Source: Bog-159 sp049511415
Lineage (GTDB): Bacteria; Acidobacteriota; Terriglobia; Bryobacterales; Bryobacteraceae
Direction of reading: 5' to 3'
DNA length: 64,000 bases
Assembly: GCA_049511415.1 (NCBI GenBank)
Contig: JBEKYC010000034.1
Location: 1-64,000 of the forward strand
The notes beneath the pieces were generated by a model. The model saw nothing but the letters and a program-made list of their open reading frames with translations, was not told the DNA's origin and ran no database searches. The first letter of the stretch is position 1. Each line of letters opens with the position of its first letter. Both the position numbers and the translations under genes were made by a program. Of this stretch, positions 27,518-35,956 are shown piece by piece.

Positions 27518-29839
27518 ATGAATCGCACACTCGGGCTGGCGACAGCGGTGCTCGCCGCAGCCGGGGCCGCACACGCGCAGCCGGTGGTCTTCAACCGCGA
27601 AGGCGCGGCGATCGCCATTGAGCCGTATGCGCCCAACATCGTGCGCGTGACCTTGAGTCTGATTCCGGCCGAAGCCACGGCGCCGCCCGGCTACGGATTC
27701 GTGGCGCATCCCGACGCGCAAGGTTGGAGCCGGGAGGGCGACATCTATCGCTCCGCGCGGCTGATCGTGCGGCTGGAGCCAAACCACGCAGGCAAGCCGC
27801 TGCCCACCGAGTTGGACATCGCCAAGTTCTTCAATGGCTCGACGCCCGCCGCGCATATCGTCGTCACTACCGCCGGCGGCAAGACGCTGCTCGATATGCC
27901 CGGCTGGTCCATGTCCGTGCCGAATTACAAGGATGGCAACGCCGGCATCCTGCATGACCGGCGCGACTCAGATGCGGCGTTCTATCAAGTGGGCGCCACG
28001 TTCGTCTCGCCCGCGGGCGAGCATTATTACGGCCTGGGCCAGAATCAGGAAGGCTTCCTCGATCACCGCGGCCACACCGTGGATTGCCGGCACAACTACA
28101 CCGCGCCAGGCGGCCCCAGCGTGTGCGTGCCGTTCGCGGTGACCAACGGCGGCTACGGCCTGATCTGGGATAATCCTTCGCGCACCGTGATCGAGCCGGG
28201 CTTCAACGAGCAGACCCGCTGGACGTCCGATGTAGGCGACCGCGTGTCGTACTTCGTCATCGCGGGCGACACTACCGACGAGATCTATGCAGGATACCGG
28301 CTGCTCACCGGCGCGACGCCCATGCTGCCCAAAGCCGCCTACGGCTACATTCAATGCAAGCAGCGCTACAGCTCGCAGGATGAGGTGCTGGCCGTGGCGA
28401 AGGGCTATCGCGACCGGCATCTGCCCGCGGACGTGATGGTGGTCGATTGGTTTTATTGGACGAAGATGGGCCAGATCGACATGGATCCGGTGAAGTGGCC
28501 CGATCCGGCCGCTATGAACCGGCAGCTTCATGACATGGGTTTTCAGACCATGATCAGCGTGTGGCCGCGCTTCGTGCCCGGCACGCGCTACTACGATCTG
28601 CTGCTGAAGAACGGCTGGTTCGAGCAACTCGCCGACGGCACGCCCACCAATGGGCTGCCCTACGATCGCGCCGGCTCCGATATCGACACCACCAATCCGG
28701 AGGCCGCGCGCTGGTATTGGGAGACCATTCGGGACAACATCTTGAGCTTGGGCTTCGACTCTTTGTGGACCGACGAGACCGAGCCGGATCTGCCGCCCAA
28801 CGGCAGCTACTTTCACATCGGTCCGGGCACGCGCTATTTCGATGTTTACCCGCTGTTTCACACGGCCGCGATTTATGACGGCTTCCGCCGCGACCAAAAG
28901 CAGCGCGCGCTGATCCTCTCGCGCGACGCGTACCTGGGTGCACAGCGCAACGGGACCATGTTCTGGTCGTCGGATATTTACGGCACCTGGGACACGCTGC
29001 GCCGGCAGATTCCCACGGGCCTGGACTTCGCCGCGTCCGGATTCGCCTATTGGACGAACGACATTGGCGGCTGGCAGTATCTGCCCGCGGAGCATCGTCC
29101 GGCGCATACACCGCTGCTCGACCCAAAGGACGCGCGCGACAATGTCGGCGGCTACGACGACTATCCGGAGCTGTATGCGCGCTGGTTTGAGTATGCCGCG
29201 TTCCTGCCGATTTTCCGCGCGCACGGCAGCCGCAAAACCAACGAGGTCTGGTCGTATGGCAAAGCCGCCGAGGCGGTGCTGGAGAAGTATCTGAAGCTGC
29301 GCTATCAACTGCTGCCGTATATTTACTCGCTGGGTTATCGCACGCACGAAACCGGCGCGCCCTATATGCGCGCGCTGTTCATGGACTTTCCGGACGATGC
29401 CCGCGCCGCGGATATCCGCGATGAGTACATGTTCGGTCCGGCGTTTCTGGTTGCGCCGGTGACGGAGCAGGGCGCTACCAGCCGCGCGGTGTACCTGCCG
29501 GTGGGAGCGGATTGGTATAACTGGTGGACCAACGAACGCATGCATGGCGGGCAGACGGTGGTGGTCGAAGCGCCCATCGACAGGCTGCCGCTGTTTGTGC
29601 GCGCGGGGTCCATCGTGCCATTGGGCGCGCCGGTGCTGAGCACTAATGAAGCCCAGAACCTGGCGAAGATCCGCGTCTATGCCGGGGCGAATGCCGACTT
29701 CACCTTGTACGACGACGACGGCAAGACTTACGCCTACGAGAAAGGCGCGGCCAGCATCACGCGCCTGCACTGGGACGATGCCGCCGGCCGCATCACTCCG
29801 GAGTCCAACGCTCCGCTGCTGGAACTGATCGGCCGCTGA
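27518..29839 (+). CDS. Secreted GH31 alpha-glycosidase
   Basis: A 773-residue glycoside hydrolase of family 31. A signal peptide (about 1-20) precedes an N-terminal beta-sandwich and the catalytic barrel. The nucleophile is the Asp in LWTDETEP. The acid/base is the Asp in FAYWTNDIGGW. GH31 members are alpha-glucosidases, alpha-xylosidases or transglycosylases; the WTDETEP variant and the YGYIQCKQRYSSQDEV start of the barrel are of the xylosidase-like type, but the substrate is not certain. It follows the M28 peptidase by 3 bases. Confidence 0.92.
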   Translation: MNRTLGLATAVLAAAGAAHAQPVVFNREGAAIAIEPYAPNIVRVTLSLIPAEATAPPGYGFVAHPDAQGWSREGDIYRSARLIVRLEPNHAGKPLPTELDIAKFFNGSTPAAHIVVTTAGGKTLLDMPGWSMSVPNYKDGNAGILHDRRDSDAAFYQVGATFVSPAGEHYYGLGQNQEGFLDHRGHTVDCRHNYTAPGGPSVCVPFAVTNGGYGLIWDNPSRTVIEPGFNEQTRWTSDVGDRVSYFVIAGDTTDEIYAGYRLLTGATPMLPKAAYGYIQCKQRYSSQDEVLAVAKGYRDRHLPADVMVVDWFYWTKMGQIDMDPVKWPDPAAMNRQLHDMGFQTMISVWPRFVPGTRYYDLLLKNGWFEQLADGTPTNGLPYDRAGSDIDTTNPEAARWYWETIRDNILSLGFDSLWTDETEPDLPPNGSYFHIGPGTRYFDVYPLFHTAAIYDGFRRDQKQRALILSRDAYLGAQRNGTMFWSSDIYGTWDTLRRQIPTGLDFAASGFAYWTNDIGGWQYLPAEHRPAHTPLLDPKDARDNVGGYDDYPELYARWFEYAAFLPIFRAHGSRKTNEVWSYGKAAEAVLEKYLKLRYQLLPYIYSLGYRTHETGAPYMRALFMDFPDDARAADIRDEYMFGPAFLVAPVTEQGATSRAVYLPVGADWYNWWTNERMHGGQTVVVEAPIDRLPLFVRAGSIVPLGAPVLSTNEAQNLAKIRVYAGANADFTLYDDDGKTYAYEKGAASITRLHWDDAAGRITPESNAPLLELIGR

Positions 29840-29880
29840 CCCGGCAATCGGCGTGCAAGACAAACCAGTGGAGAAGAATC

Positions 29881-30327
29881 ATGCGTGTCGTATCGCGAAA
29901 TACCTTTTTGATGGCTGCAATCACGGTGGCCGCGGCAATTGCCGCCAATCATCACGAACTGAATGGGACCTGGGTGCTGGTCCCGGAGCGGTGTAACTTC
30001 GGATCCCAGCCTGCCATACAAAGTGGCAACGTCACAATCTGGGATCGCGAACACAACATCACGGTCTCGCGCACGTTCGATATCCAAGGCGCGGGGGGCG
30101 TTACGTCGTACACTGTCGGCATCGACGGCGGCGAAGGTTCCACGATCCATGATGGCAAGACCGTGAAGTACAAAGCCAGATGGGATGGTTCCACACTGGT
30201 GGTTACCACTACCGTGGATAAGATCCCGGCCGTGGAGCGTTACAGCCTGGCGCCGGACGGCCTGTTAGCGGCGTCTGTAAGTAATCCGGGCGGCCCGCCC
30301 ATGACGCTGGTCTTCCGGCGGGAGTGA
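29881..30327 (+). CDS. Secreted lipocalin-like hypothetical protein
   Basis: A 148-residue protein with a signal peptide (about 1-22) and a beta-rich body beginning LNGTWVLVPERCNFG, the NGTWxLxxxxSxF start common to small secreted acidobacterial proteins. The gene at 48595-49071 encodes a protein with the same start and order (FSGEWKMNPQKSNF), so the two look like distant paralogues. GGAGAAG lies just upstream of the ATG. It follows the GH31 gene by 41 bases. No enzymatic motif is visible. Confidence 0.72.
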   Translation: MRVVSRNTFLMAAITVAAAIAANHHELNGTWVLVPERCNFGSQPAIQSGNVTIWDREHNITVSRTFDIQGAGGVTSYTVGIDGGEGSTIHDGKTVKYKARWDGSTLVVTTTVDKIPAVERYSLAPDGLLAASVSNPGGPPMTLVFRRE

Positions 30328-30331
30328 GCCG

Positions 30332-31306
30332 TCAGGCGCGGGGTAACGCTGCGTTGCCGTACCAACGCAGGGCCGAGAGCGCGCGCAGCGTGTTCCAGCG
30401 GCTGGCGCTGCCGACGCCGGTCTCCATCTCCAACGGAATGTATTCGGGATGAAGCAGGTTGAGCGGCCAGCGCCCGTTCTGATGGCGGCGCGTAATTACG
30501 ATTTCGATAGCTTCACTCGCGCGGCTGTCAGGCTTGATTCCGGCATTCCGCAGATAGTCGAGTCCGCGCAAGACGTCGTAGTGCCAAAACGCCGGGAACG
30601 AGAAGCGGAGCCAGCTTTTCCGGATGACTTCGCCGGTTCCCAGGGAGCGGAACATGCGGCGCTCGAGCAGATAGTTCTCGGCCCGTTTGCGGGCCTTAGT
30701 GACGGCCGCCGATGGGCGTCCGGCGCGTTCGTAATCGAGGAGGCCTTCGAGCACGCAAATGGTGGTATGGAACGAGGAGCGCCGGCTTTTTGGTGCTTCG
30801 CAGTTCCAGCCGCCATCATCGAGTTGCTCGCCCAGGAGCCGCTTGACCAGCGCGTCGTTCGGTTCCTTGAAATACGAACCGATGGAGAGGATTCTCCCGT
30901 TGATGCAGGGTTCGGTTTCGCCGTGAAGGAAAGGCCGGTTGTCGAGGCGCTTAAACACGAGCCGCCGGTCGACACGGCCGATCATATTGCGAGCTTGCGG
31001 GCTGGCGGGGTCGAGACCGAGATCCTTCAAGACGACGAGAGCGTAGAGGGTTATCAGCAGGGCGCGGTCCGGCTTCGGCAAGTCGGCTCGCCATCCGGGG
31101 GGGCCGTAGCCCCAGTTGCCGGCCGGAGATTGGAAGGCGAGAAGCTGGGCGCCCCAGCCTTCGGTTGCGACGCGGGACCGCTCGGCCGCAATCGCGGCGG
31201 GGGCTGCGCCGGTGAGGTTCCGCATGACCTGCCAACGGATGGCGGGGTCGGAATCGAGGAGCCATTTGATGTGCGCGGGCCGGGGCGCGTAATCGCTCAG
31301 GCGCAT
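30332..31306 (-). CDS. Alpha-toroid (squalene/terpene cyclase-like) hypothetical protein
   Basis: A 324-residue soluble protein with helical repeats of the alpha/alpha toroid fold. The repeats include AFQSPAGNWGYGPPG, GEQLDDGGWNCEAP and RRHQNGRWPLN, like the QW repeats of cyclases and prenyltransferases (Q-x-x-x-G-x-W). No cyclase DxDD or DCTAE motif is visible, so it may be a non-catalytic relative. The ATG at 31306 was chosen over the frame start at 31360, which overlaps the DUF3617 gene. It directly follows that frameshifted gene, 7 bases from its stop. Confidence 0.72.
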   Translation of the reverse strand: MRLSDYAPRPAHIKWLLDSDPAIRWQVMRNLTGAAPAAIAAERSRVATEGWGAQLLAFQSPAGNWGYGPPGWRADLPKPDRALLITLYALVVLKDLGLDPASPQARNMIGRVDRRLVFKRLDNRPFLHGETEPCINGRILSIGSYFKEPNDALVKRLLGEQLDDGGWNCEAPKSRRSSFHTTICVLEGLLDYERAGRPSAAVTKARKRAENYLLERRMFRSLGTGEVIRKSWLRFSFPAFWHYDVLRGLDYLRNAGIKPDSRASEAIEIVITRRHQNGRWPLNLLHPEYIPLEMETGVGSASRWNTLRALSALRWYGNAALPRA

Positions 31307-31313
31307 CGGTCTC

Positions 31314-31831
31314 TTACTTAGTGTCGGAGCAAGCGGCGCCGATCCACTTACCGGTGCCATTGATCGTCATGTTCATGGGATGGCCGTCGTCGGTGCCGCT
31401 GGTCACCATGCTGAACTTCATGGATTCGGCGCCGAGCGCCTCGGCGACGATGGTGCTGGTGGTCTTGTTATCAGGATCGTTGCACTACCGATTACGGTGG
31501 TCTTGCAGGACCGAGCCATGCCGCTGGGGTTGAAATTGGTCAAGTCTTCTTTCTTGACGCAATGCTTGCTGACCGTGGGTTTCCCGCCGGCCAGGTTGCC
31601 GGCATTCTTCATGGCAGCCTCAATCCGGGCGCGTTGTTCGGGTGGAAGCTTAGCCAGTTGGTCCGGCGGGATCTGCGGCATCTGCGGCATCTGAGACGAC
31701 ATTTGCGGCATGCCTTCCATCTTCATAGTGACACTGTATTCCCATTCGCCAACCTTGAGATTCAGCGGCGTGGGGTCGGCGGCGCGGACGAGGCCGGCGC
31801 CGACAAGGGCTATGGCAAAGACGAGTTTCAC
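31314..31831 (-). pseudogene. Frameshifted DUF3617 secreted protein gene
   Basis: The ATG at 31831 starts a signal peptide (KLVFAIALVGAGLVRA) and a DUF3617 body (LKVGEWEYSVTMKMEGMP, KHCVKKEDLTNF, SCKTTVIGS). Near 31480 the frame is lost. In the neighbouring frame the C-terminal half continues as DPDNKTTSTIVAEALGAESM, then DDGHPMNMTINGTGKWIGAAC, with a natural stop at 31316-31314. One indel thus splits a gene of about 165 residues. It may be a true mutation or a sequencing/assembly error. DUF3617 proteins are exported and of unknown role. The stop lies 7 bases before the toroid gene. Confidence 0.7.
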
Positions 31832-31943
31832 GAGGTTTTCTCCAGTCAGCCGGTAATTTCGCCGGCTGCCCCGTTACGTTTGGGTGAACGAAGGGATTAT
31901 AGCAGGGGGACCGGGGCAGTTGGGCACCCACTACCCAGCTTTC

Positions 31944-32588
31944 CTATCGAGCGGCAGCGCCGGTGTTTGCCCCGCGCACCAGATAGACGGCCACTTCCGC
32001 GCGCAGGTTGGGGCGCTTGCCAATTCTTTGGTGGCCATCCAGAAAGAAGCGGCGCTCGATGGTCAAGCCTTCCTGGCGGGCTAACTGTTCGAAGTCGTCC
32101 ACGGTCAAGAAGTGGATATTGGGGGAGTCGTACCAGTCATACGGAAACAGACGCGTTTTCGGCGCGCGGCCGGTAGTCAACATGGAGAGCCGCACGCGCC
32201 AATGGCCGAAGTTCGGAAACGCCACGATGGCGCGCCGGCCCACGCGCAGCATTTCGCGCAACACGCCCAGCGGATGGCGGGTCTCCTGGAGCGTCTGGCT
32301 GAGGATCACATAATCGAAGGCCTGGTCCGGATAATCCGCCAGGCCTTGATCGATATCGCCCTGGTATACCGAAACTCCGCGCGCGATGGCGCGCTGCACC
32401 TTGGCGCCGGATATTTCCACGCCGCGCGCATCCACGCCTTTGTGCGCGGCCAGCCACTCCAGCAGTTCGCCCTCGCCGCAACCCAAGTCGAGCACCTTAA
32501 CGCCGGGTTCCACGATCTCGCCGATGATCGCGTAATCGCTGCGGCCCAGCAGTTCGCCGACGAACGGCTTGTGCGCGGATGCCGTCAC
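31944..32588 (-). CDS. metW: Methionine biosynthesis protein MetW
   Basis: A 214-residue SAM-methyltransferase-fold protein with the MetW marks VLDLGCGEGELL (SAM loop), GVEISGAKVQRAIARG, DYVILSQTLQETRHP, FPNFGHW and PYDWYDSPNIHFLT. MetW works with MetX in homoserine acylation. The start is GTG at 32588, overlapping the metX stop as GTGA, which is the classic metXW arrangement. The longer frame to 32696 only reads through metX. Confidence 0.92.
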   Translation of the reverse strand: MTASAHKPFVGELLGRSDYAIIGEIVEPGVKVLDLGCGEGELLEWLAAHKGVDARGVEISGAKVQRAIARGVSVYQGDIDQGLADYPDQAFDYVILSQTLQETRHPLGVLREMLRVGRRAIVAFPNFGHWRVRLSMLTTGRAPKTRLFPYDWYDSPNIHFLTVDDFEQLARQEGLTIERRFFLDGHQRIGKRPNLRAEVAVYLVRGANTGAAAR

Positions 32589-33694
32589 GCGGCCGCCTTT
32601 TCGTAGGTGCTGGCCAGGAAGCCGCGCACCAGTTCGGTCTGCTCGCCGACGTCCACCAGAAACGCATCGTGACCGTAGTTGGAAGGCAGTTCGCAATAAG
32701 CCACGTCCACGTTGCGGCTGCGCAGGGCGCGCACGATCTCCTGCGACTGGTAGCTGGGATACAGCCAGTCCGAGCTGAAACTGATCACCAGGAAACGCGC
32801 CTGCGCGCGCTCGAAAGCGGCGGCCAGCGATCCGTTGCCGCTGGACAGGTCGAAGTAATCCATGGCTTTGGTGATGTAGAGGTACGAATTGGCGTCGAAG
32901 CGGCTGACGAACTCGTGGCCACGATAGCGCAGGTAGCTCTCCACTTCAAAGTCGACCTCGAAATCGTAGCCGAAACTGTTCTTGCCGCGCAGCCGGCGGC
33001 CGAACTTTTCGCGCATGGAGTCGTCGCTCATGTAGGTGATGTGGCCGACCATGCGGGCGACGGCCAGGCCGCGCGCGGGCGGCTGCGATTCGTAATAGTT
33101 GCCCTCGCGCCAATCGGGGTCGGCGATGATGGCCTGGCGGCCCACTTCGTTGAAGGCGATCTGCTGCGCGCTGTGCCGCGCGGTGCTGGCGATCGGTATA
33201 GTGGACACCACCGATTCCGGATAGGAGACGGCCCATTCGAGCGCCTGCATGCCGCCCATCGACCCACCCGAGAGACTCAGCAGGCGCGGGATTCCCAGGT
33301 AGTCGATCAGCATTTTTTGCAGCCGCACCATATCGCGAATGGTGATCACCGGAAACGACATGGCATAGGGGCAGCCGGTCGCGGGATTGATGGAGGCCGG
33401 GCCGGTGGTGCCGCGGCAGCCGCCCAGAATATTGGAACAAATCACGAAGTACTTGTTGGTGTCGAAGGCCTTGCCCGGGCCGATCATGTTGTCCCACCAG
33501 CCGGGCTTGCCGGTCTCCGGGCTGACGCCGGCGGCGTGTGCGTCGCCGGAGAACGCATGCAGGACGAGGATGGCGTTCGACCGCTGCGCGTTCAGCGTGC
33601 CGTAGGTTTCGTAGGCCACATCCACGGGCGCGAGCGTGGTGCCGCCATCCAGGGCTATGGAATCGAAGCGGGCTACGTGGGCTTCAACGATCAT
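32585..33694 (-). CDS. metX: Homoserine O-acetyltransferase (MetX)
   Basis: A 369-residue alpha/beta hydrolase-fold acyltransferase. The nucleophile elbow GGSMGGM places Ser145 as nucleophile. SSDWLYPSYQS and SNYGHDAFLVD hold the catalytic Asp and His. It activates homoserine with acetyl-CoA (or succinyl-CoA in some members, which cannot be told apart safely here) for methionine synthesis. Its stop overlaps the metW start. It lies 39 bases after the glycosyltransferase gene in a long minus-strand run. Confidence 0.94.
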   Translation of the reverse strand: MIVEAHVARFDSIALDGGTTLAPVDVAYETYGTLNAQRSNAILVLHAFSGDAHAAGVSPETGKPGWWDNMIGPGKAFDTNKYFVICSNILGGCRGTTGPASINPATGCPYAMSFPVITIRDMVRLQKMLIDYLGIPRLLSLSGGSMGGMQALEWAVSYPESVVSTIPIASTARHSAQQIAFNEVGRQAIIADPDWREGNYYESQPPARGLAVARMVGHITYMSDDSMREKFGRRLRGKNSFGYDFEVDFEVESYLRYRGHEFVSRFDANSYLYITKAMDYFDLSSGNGSLAAAFERAQARFLVISFSSDWLYPSYQSQEIVRALRSRNVDVAYCELPSNYGHDAFLVDVGEQTELVRGFLASTYEKAAA

Positions 33695-33733
33695 GACGGG
33701 GAACCTTCATCATAACAAGCGCGGCAGACGGAC

Positions 33734-35200
33734 CTAGTGCGGGGACCAGAAGACCTGGACTTCGCCGACCTTGGCGGAATGCGCGTAGAGCCGCGCCAGG
33801 CCCAGGCGCGTGGATTCGTCCTCGTCCTCGGCTACTTCCACCGTGGCGAACTCTTTGGCCTGGACCCGGCGGTCCAATTCCTTTTGCGAGATCACGTGCA
33901 GGCGCGCCTCGACATCCGGCGGGAAGCTGAGTTTGTGGGAATCCGCCAGCTCCATGCCGGACGGCGGCGAATGGCGGGTGACGAAGTAGGTCAGCTCGTC
34001 GGCCAGGAGGGGCGCTTCGATGGGCGTCACGCTCTTCACCTTGGCGGCGCCGGCTTCGATGTCGGACCACTTGAAATCGTCGCGGCCGCCGTAGACGATG
34101 CGGGCGAGGAACAGGAAGGTGATGGCGACGGCGACGAAGACCGGCCAGAAGGGGCGATCGGGCGCGGCCAGGCGCGAGCCGGCGGCGTAGAGTCCGGCGG
34201 AGGCGAGAATGGAGAGGAACGGCACGGCGAGCAGATAGTAGCGCGTAAAGGTGGGCAGAGCGGTGGAGATGTGCACCATCAGCAGCGCGGCCAGCCAGGC
34301 GCAGAGATAGAACTCCTGGCGCAGCGCGCGGGTCCAGGCCTCGTGCCGGCGGATGAACAGCAACGCTCCCAGAGCCAGCAAGGCGAGCAGCCAAGCCTGA
34401 GGCGAAGCGATCCAGGCGGACCACTGGTCGATATTGTGCTCGAGCGCGCCATCCCAATTGCGCTGCCGGTAGCGCATGTTGTATTCGAGGACGTTGAAGA
34501 TGGTCTGGCGCGGACCGGCGAGGAACAGCCGGAGAAGCGGGATGCAGGCGGCCGCGGCAGCCGCCAGAAAGGCCGTCGATTTGACCCAGCGATTTCCCTT
34601 GCTATTGCAGAAGAACAGCCAGACGAACAGGACCGGCGCGACGGGCGCGGTCAGCAGGGAGGCGTTGGCCGCGGCGGAGGCCAGGAAACCGGCGGCGGCG
34701 GCCTGCCAGAATCCGGGACGATCGGCGGCGGCGACGGTGAAGAGATAGGCGCTGACGATCAGGAAGATGCATAGCCCATAGGCCTGGGCGATGGCGCCGT
34801 ATTCGAAGACCGCGGAGTTCATGCCTACGAAGCAGGCGGTGGACAGCGCGGCGGCCAGACGCCAACGCGGCACCGGGAAGCGGCGGAGGACGTAGCCGGC
34901 GGTGAGCAGGACCGCCAACGAGGTCATGATGGCGGCCACGGCGTGCGCGGTGCGCCAGGTGTCGCCGAAAATGCGCATCCAGAAGGCGTTCCAATAGGCA
35001 TTGAGGGGCGTTTGGGAGAAACAGAAATCGAGATAGGGCCGCTTGCCGCGATCGATCAATTGGGCGGTGAGCAGGTGAAAGCCCTCATCCCAGGCAAACG
35101 CACGCCATTGCGAATAGAGCAACAGGGCTGTGCCCATCAGCGCCACGGCCGCCGCGACTATGGCAGCGGCGCGATGGCTATGCGGAGTATCGTCTGACAT
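33734..35200 (-). CDS. Polytopic glycosyltransferase of the GT39/ArnT-like type
   Basis: A 488-residue integral membrane protein with about ten to twelve hydrophobic segments. The first periplasmic loop reads AFAWDEGFHLLTAQLIDRGKRPY, containing the Asp-Glu pair typical of PMT/ArnT-like lipid-linked sugar transferases. A C-terminal soluble part of about 100 residues follows. It probably moves a sugar from a polyprenyl carrier to protein or lipid. The ATG at 35200 overlaps the deformylase end by 23 bases; the longer frame was rejected because it reads through that gene. Confidence 0.78.
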   Translation of the reverse strand: MSDDTPHSHRAAAIVAAAVALMGTALLLYSQWRAFAWDEGFHLLTAQLIDRGKRPYLDFCFSQTPLNAYWNAFWMRIFGDTWRTAHAVAAIMTSLAVLLTAGYVLRRFPVPRWRLAAALSTACFVGMNSAVFEYGAIAQAYGLCIFLIVSAYLFTVAAADRPGFWQAAAAGFLASAAANASLLTAPVAPVLFVWLFFCNSKGNRWVKSTAFLAAAAAACIPLLRLFLAGPRQTIFNVLEYNMRYRQRNWDGALEHNIDQWSAWIASPQAWLLALLALGALLFIRRHEAWTRALRQEFYLCAWLAALLMVHISTALPTFTRYYLLAVPFLSILASAGLYAAGSRLAAPDRPFWPVFVAVAITFLFLARIVYGGRDDFKWSDIEAGAAKVKSVTPIEAPLLADELTYFVTRHSPPSGMELADSHKLSFPPDVEARLHVISQKELDRRVQAKEFATVEVAEDEDESTRLGLARLYAHSAKVGEVQVFWSPH

Positions 35201-35681
35201 ATTCTTCGCGGGTGCAGAGGCTGTGGCGGTCGAGGGCGCGGTCGATGGCCAGGACGCCATCCAGGTGATCCATTTCGTGCTGCAACAGTTCGGAGAATGC
35301 GCCGGCGGCTTCGATGCGGCGGGGCTGACCGTCTGCATCTTCGTAATTCACGGTGACGTTTTGGCTGCGCTCAAGGTGGACCAGGAGATCGGGGAAAGAG
35401 AAGCAATCGTCCCATAGGCGGAATTTGGATTCGCTTTGGAATGCGAAGACGGGATTGCGGAGAGCGTAGGCGACGCCTTCGAACTCGATGTAAATGAGGC
35501 GCTGGGGAACGCCGATCTGGACAGCGCTGATGCCGCGTCCGAAGCCGTGCGTGCGGCGAAATTCGTGGAGCGTGTCGCGCAGGCCGGCAAACACGGGGGC
35601 CGCATCAGCCGGGCTGTTTACGGGCGTGGAGATAGCGCGGAGCATAGGATCACCGAGTTGCAGGATACGCCGCGACGGCAT
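35178..35681 (-). CDS. def: Peptide deformylase variant
   Basis: A 167-residue metalloenzyme of the peptide deformylase family. Motif 1 is GRGISAVQIG (canonical GxGLAAxQ). Motif 3 is QHEMDHLDG, giving metal ligands His135 and His139 and catalytic Glu136. Motif 2, normally EGCLS, reads D-D-C-F-S with the metal ligand Cys93 kept but the Glu and Leu changed. The enzyme would remove N-formyl groups from new proteins, yet the altered motif 2 suggests a second, divergent copy. It lies 2 bases after the zinc-ribbon gene. Confidence 0.85.
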   Translation of the reverse strand: MPSRRILQLGDPMLRAISTPVNSPADAAPVFAGLRDTLHEFRRTHGFGRGISAVQIGVPQRLIYIEFEGVAYALRNPVFAFQSESKFRLWDDCFSFPDLLVHLERSQNVTVNYEDADGQPRRIEAAGAFSELLQHEMDHLDGVLAIDRALDRHSLCTREEYVRRYSA

Positions 35682-35683
35682 CG

Positions 35684-35956
35684 TTACAGGAACGCCATGG
35701 TTTTGACGCCGGAGATGTCGAAGCGTTTGCGGCAGCGGAGGTTTTTGCAGGCGACCTTGTCGTCGAGCAGGACCATGTAGCTTTGGGACTTGGCGAAGCG
35801 GGCGCGATCGCGTTCATCGCCGCCGGGAGGCAGGCGGTCTTTTTTCTTGCGCACCATCCAGTGCAGCTCGTAGGATTCGGCAGAGCCGCAGAAGGGGCAG
35901 TGCAGCGATGCCGGCTTGGTAGTCGGCGATTCGGTGTAATAGGCGCGTTCGTCCAT
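35684..35956 (-). CDS. Zinc-ribbon protein, 90 residues
   Basis: A small soluble protein with CPFCG near residue 20 and CKNLRCRKRF near residue 69, a pair of cysteine knuckles that should bind zinc. A basic stretch (VRKKKDRLPPGGDERDRARF) lies between them, suggesting nucleic-acid or ribosome contact. It sits between citrate synthase (start 1 base after the citrate synthase stop) and the deformylase. I know of no named function. Confidence 0.72.
   Translation of the reverse strand: MDERAYYTESPTTKPASLHCPFCGSAESYELHWMVRKKKDRLPPGGDERDRARFAKSQSYMVLLDDKVACKNLRCRKRFDISGVKTMAFL

Noticed and set aside
25721..27955. Very long (744-codon) minus-strand frame
   Set aside because: It is antisense to the M28 peptidase and GH31 genes, which have full domain matches; the antisense product is His/Arg-rich without any motif.
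27968..29863. 631-codon minus-strand frame
   Set aside because: Antisense to the GH31 gene; composition is typical of shadow frames in GC-rich DNA.
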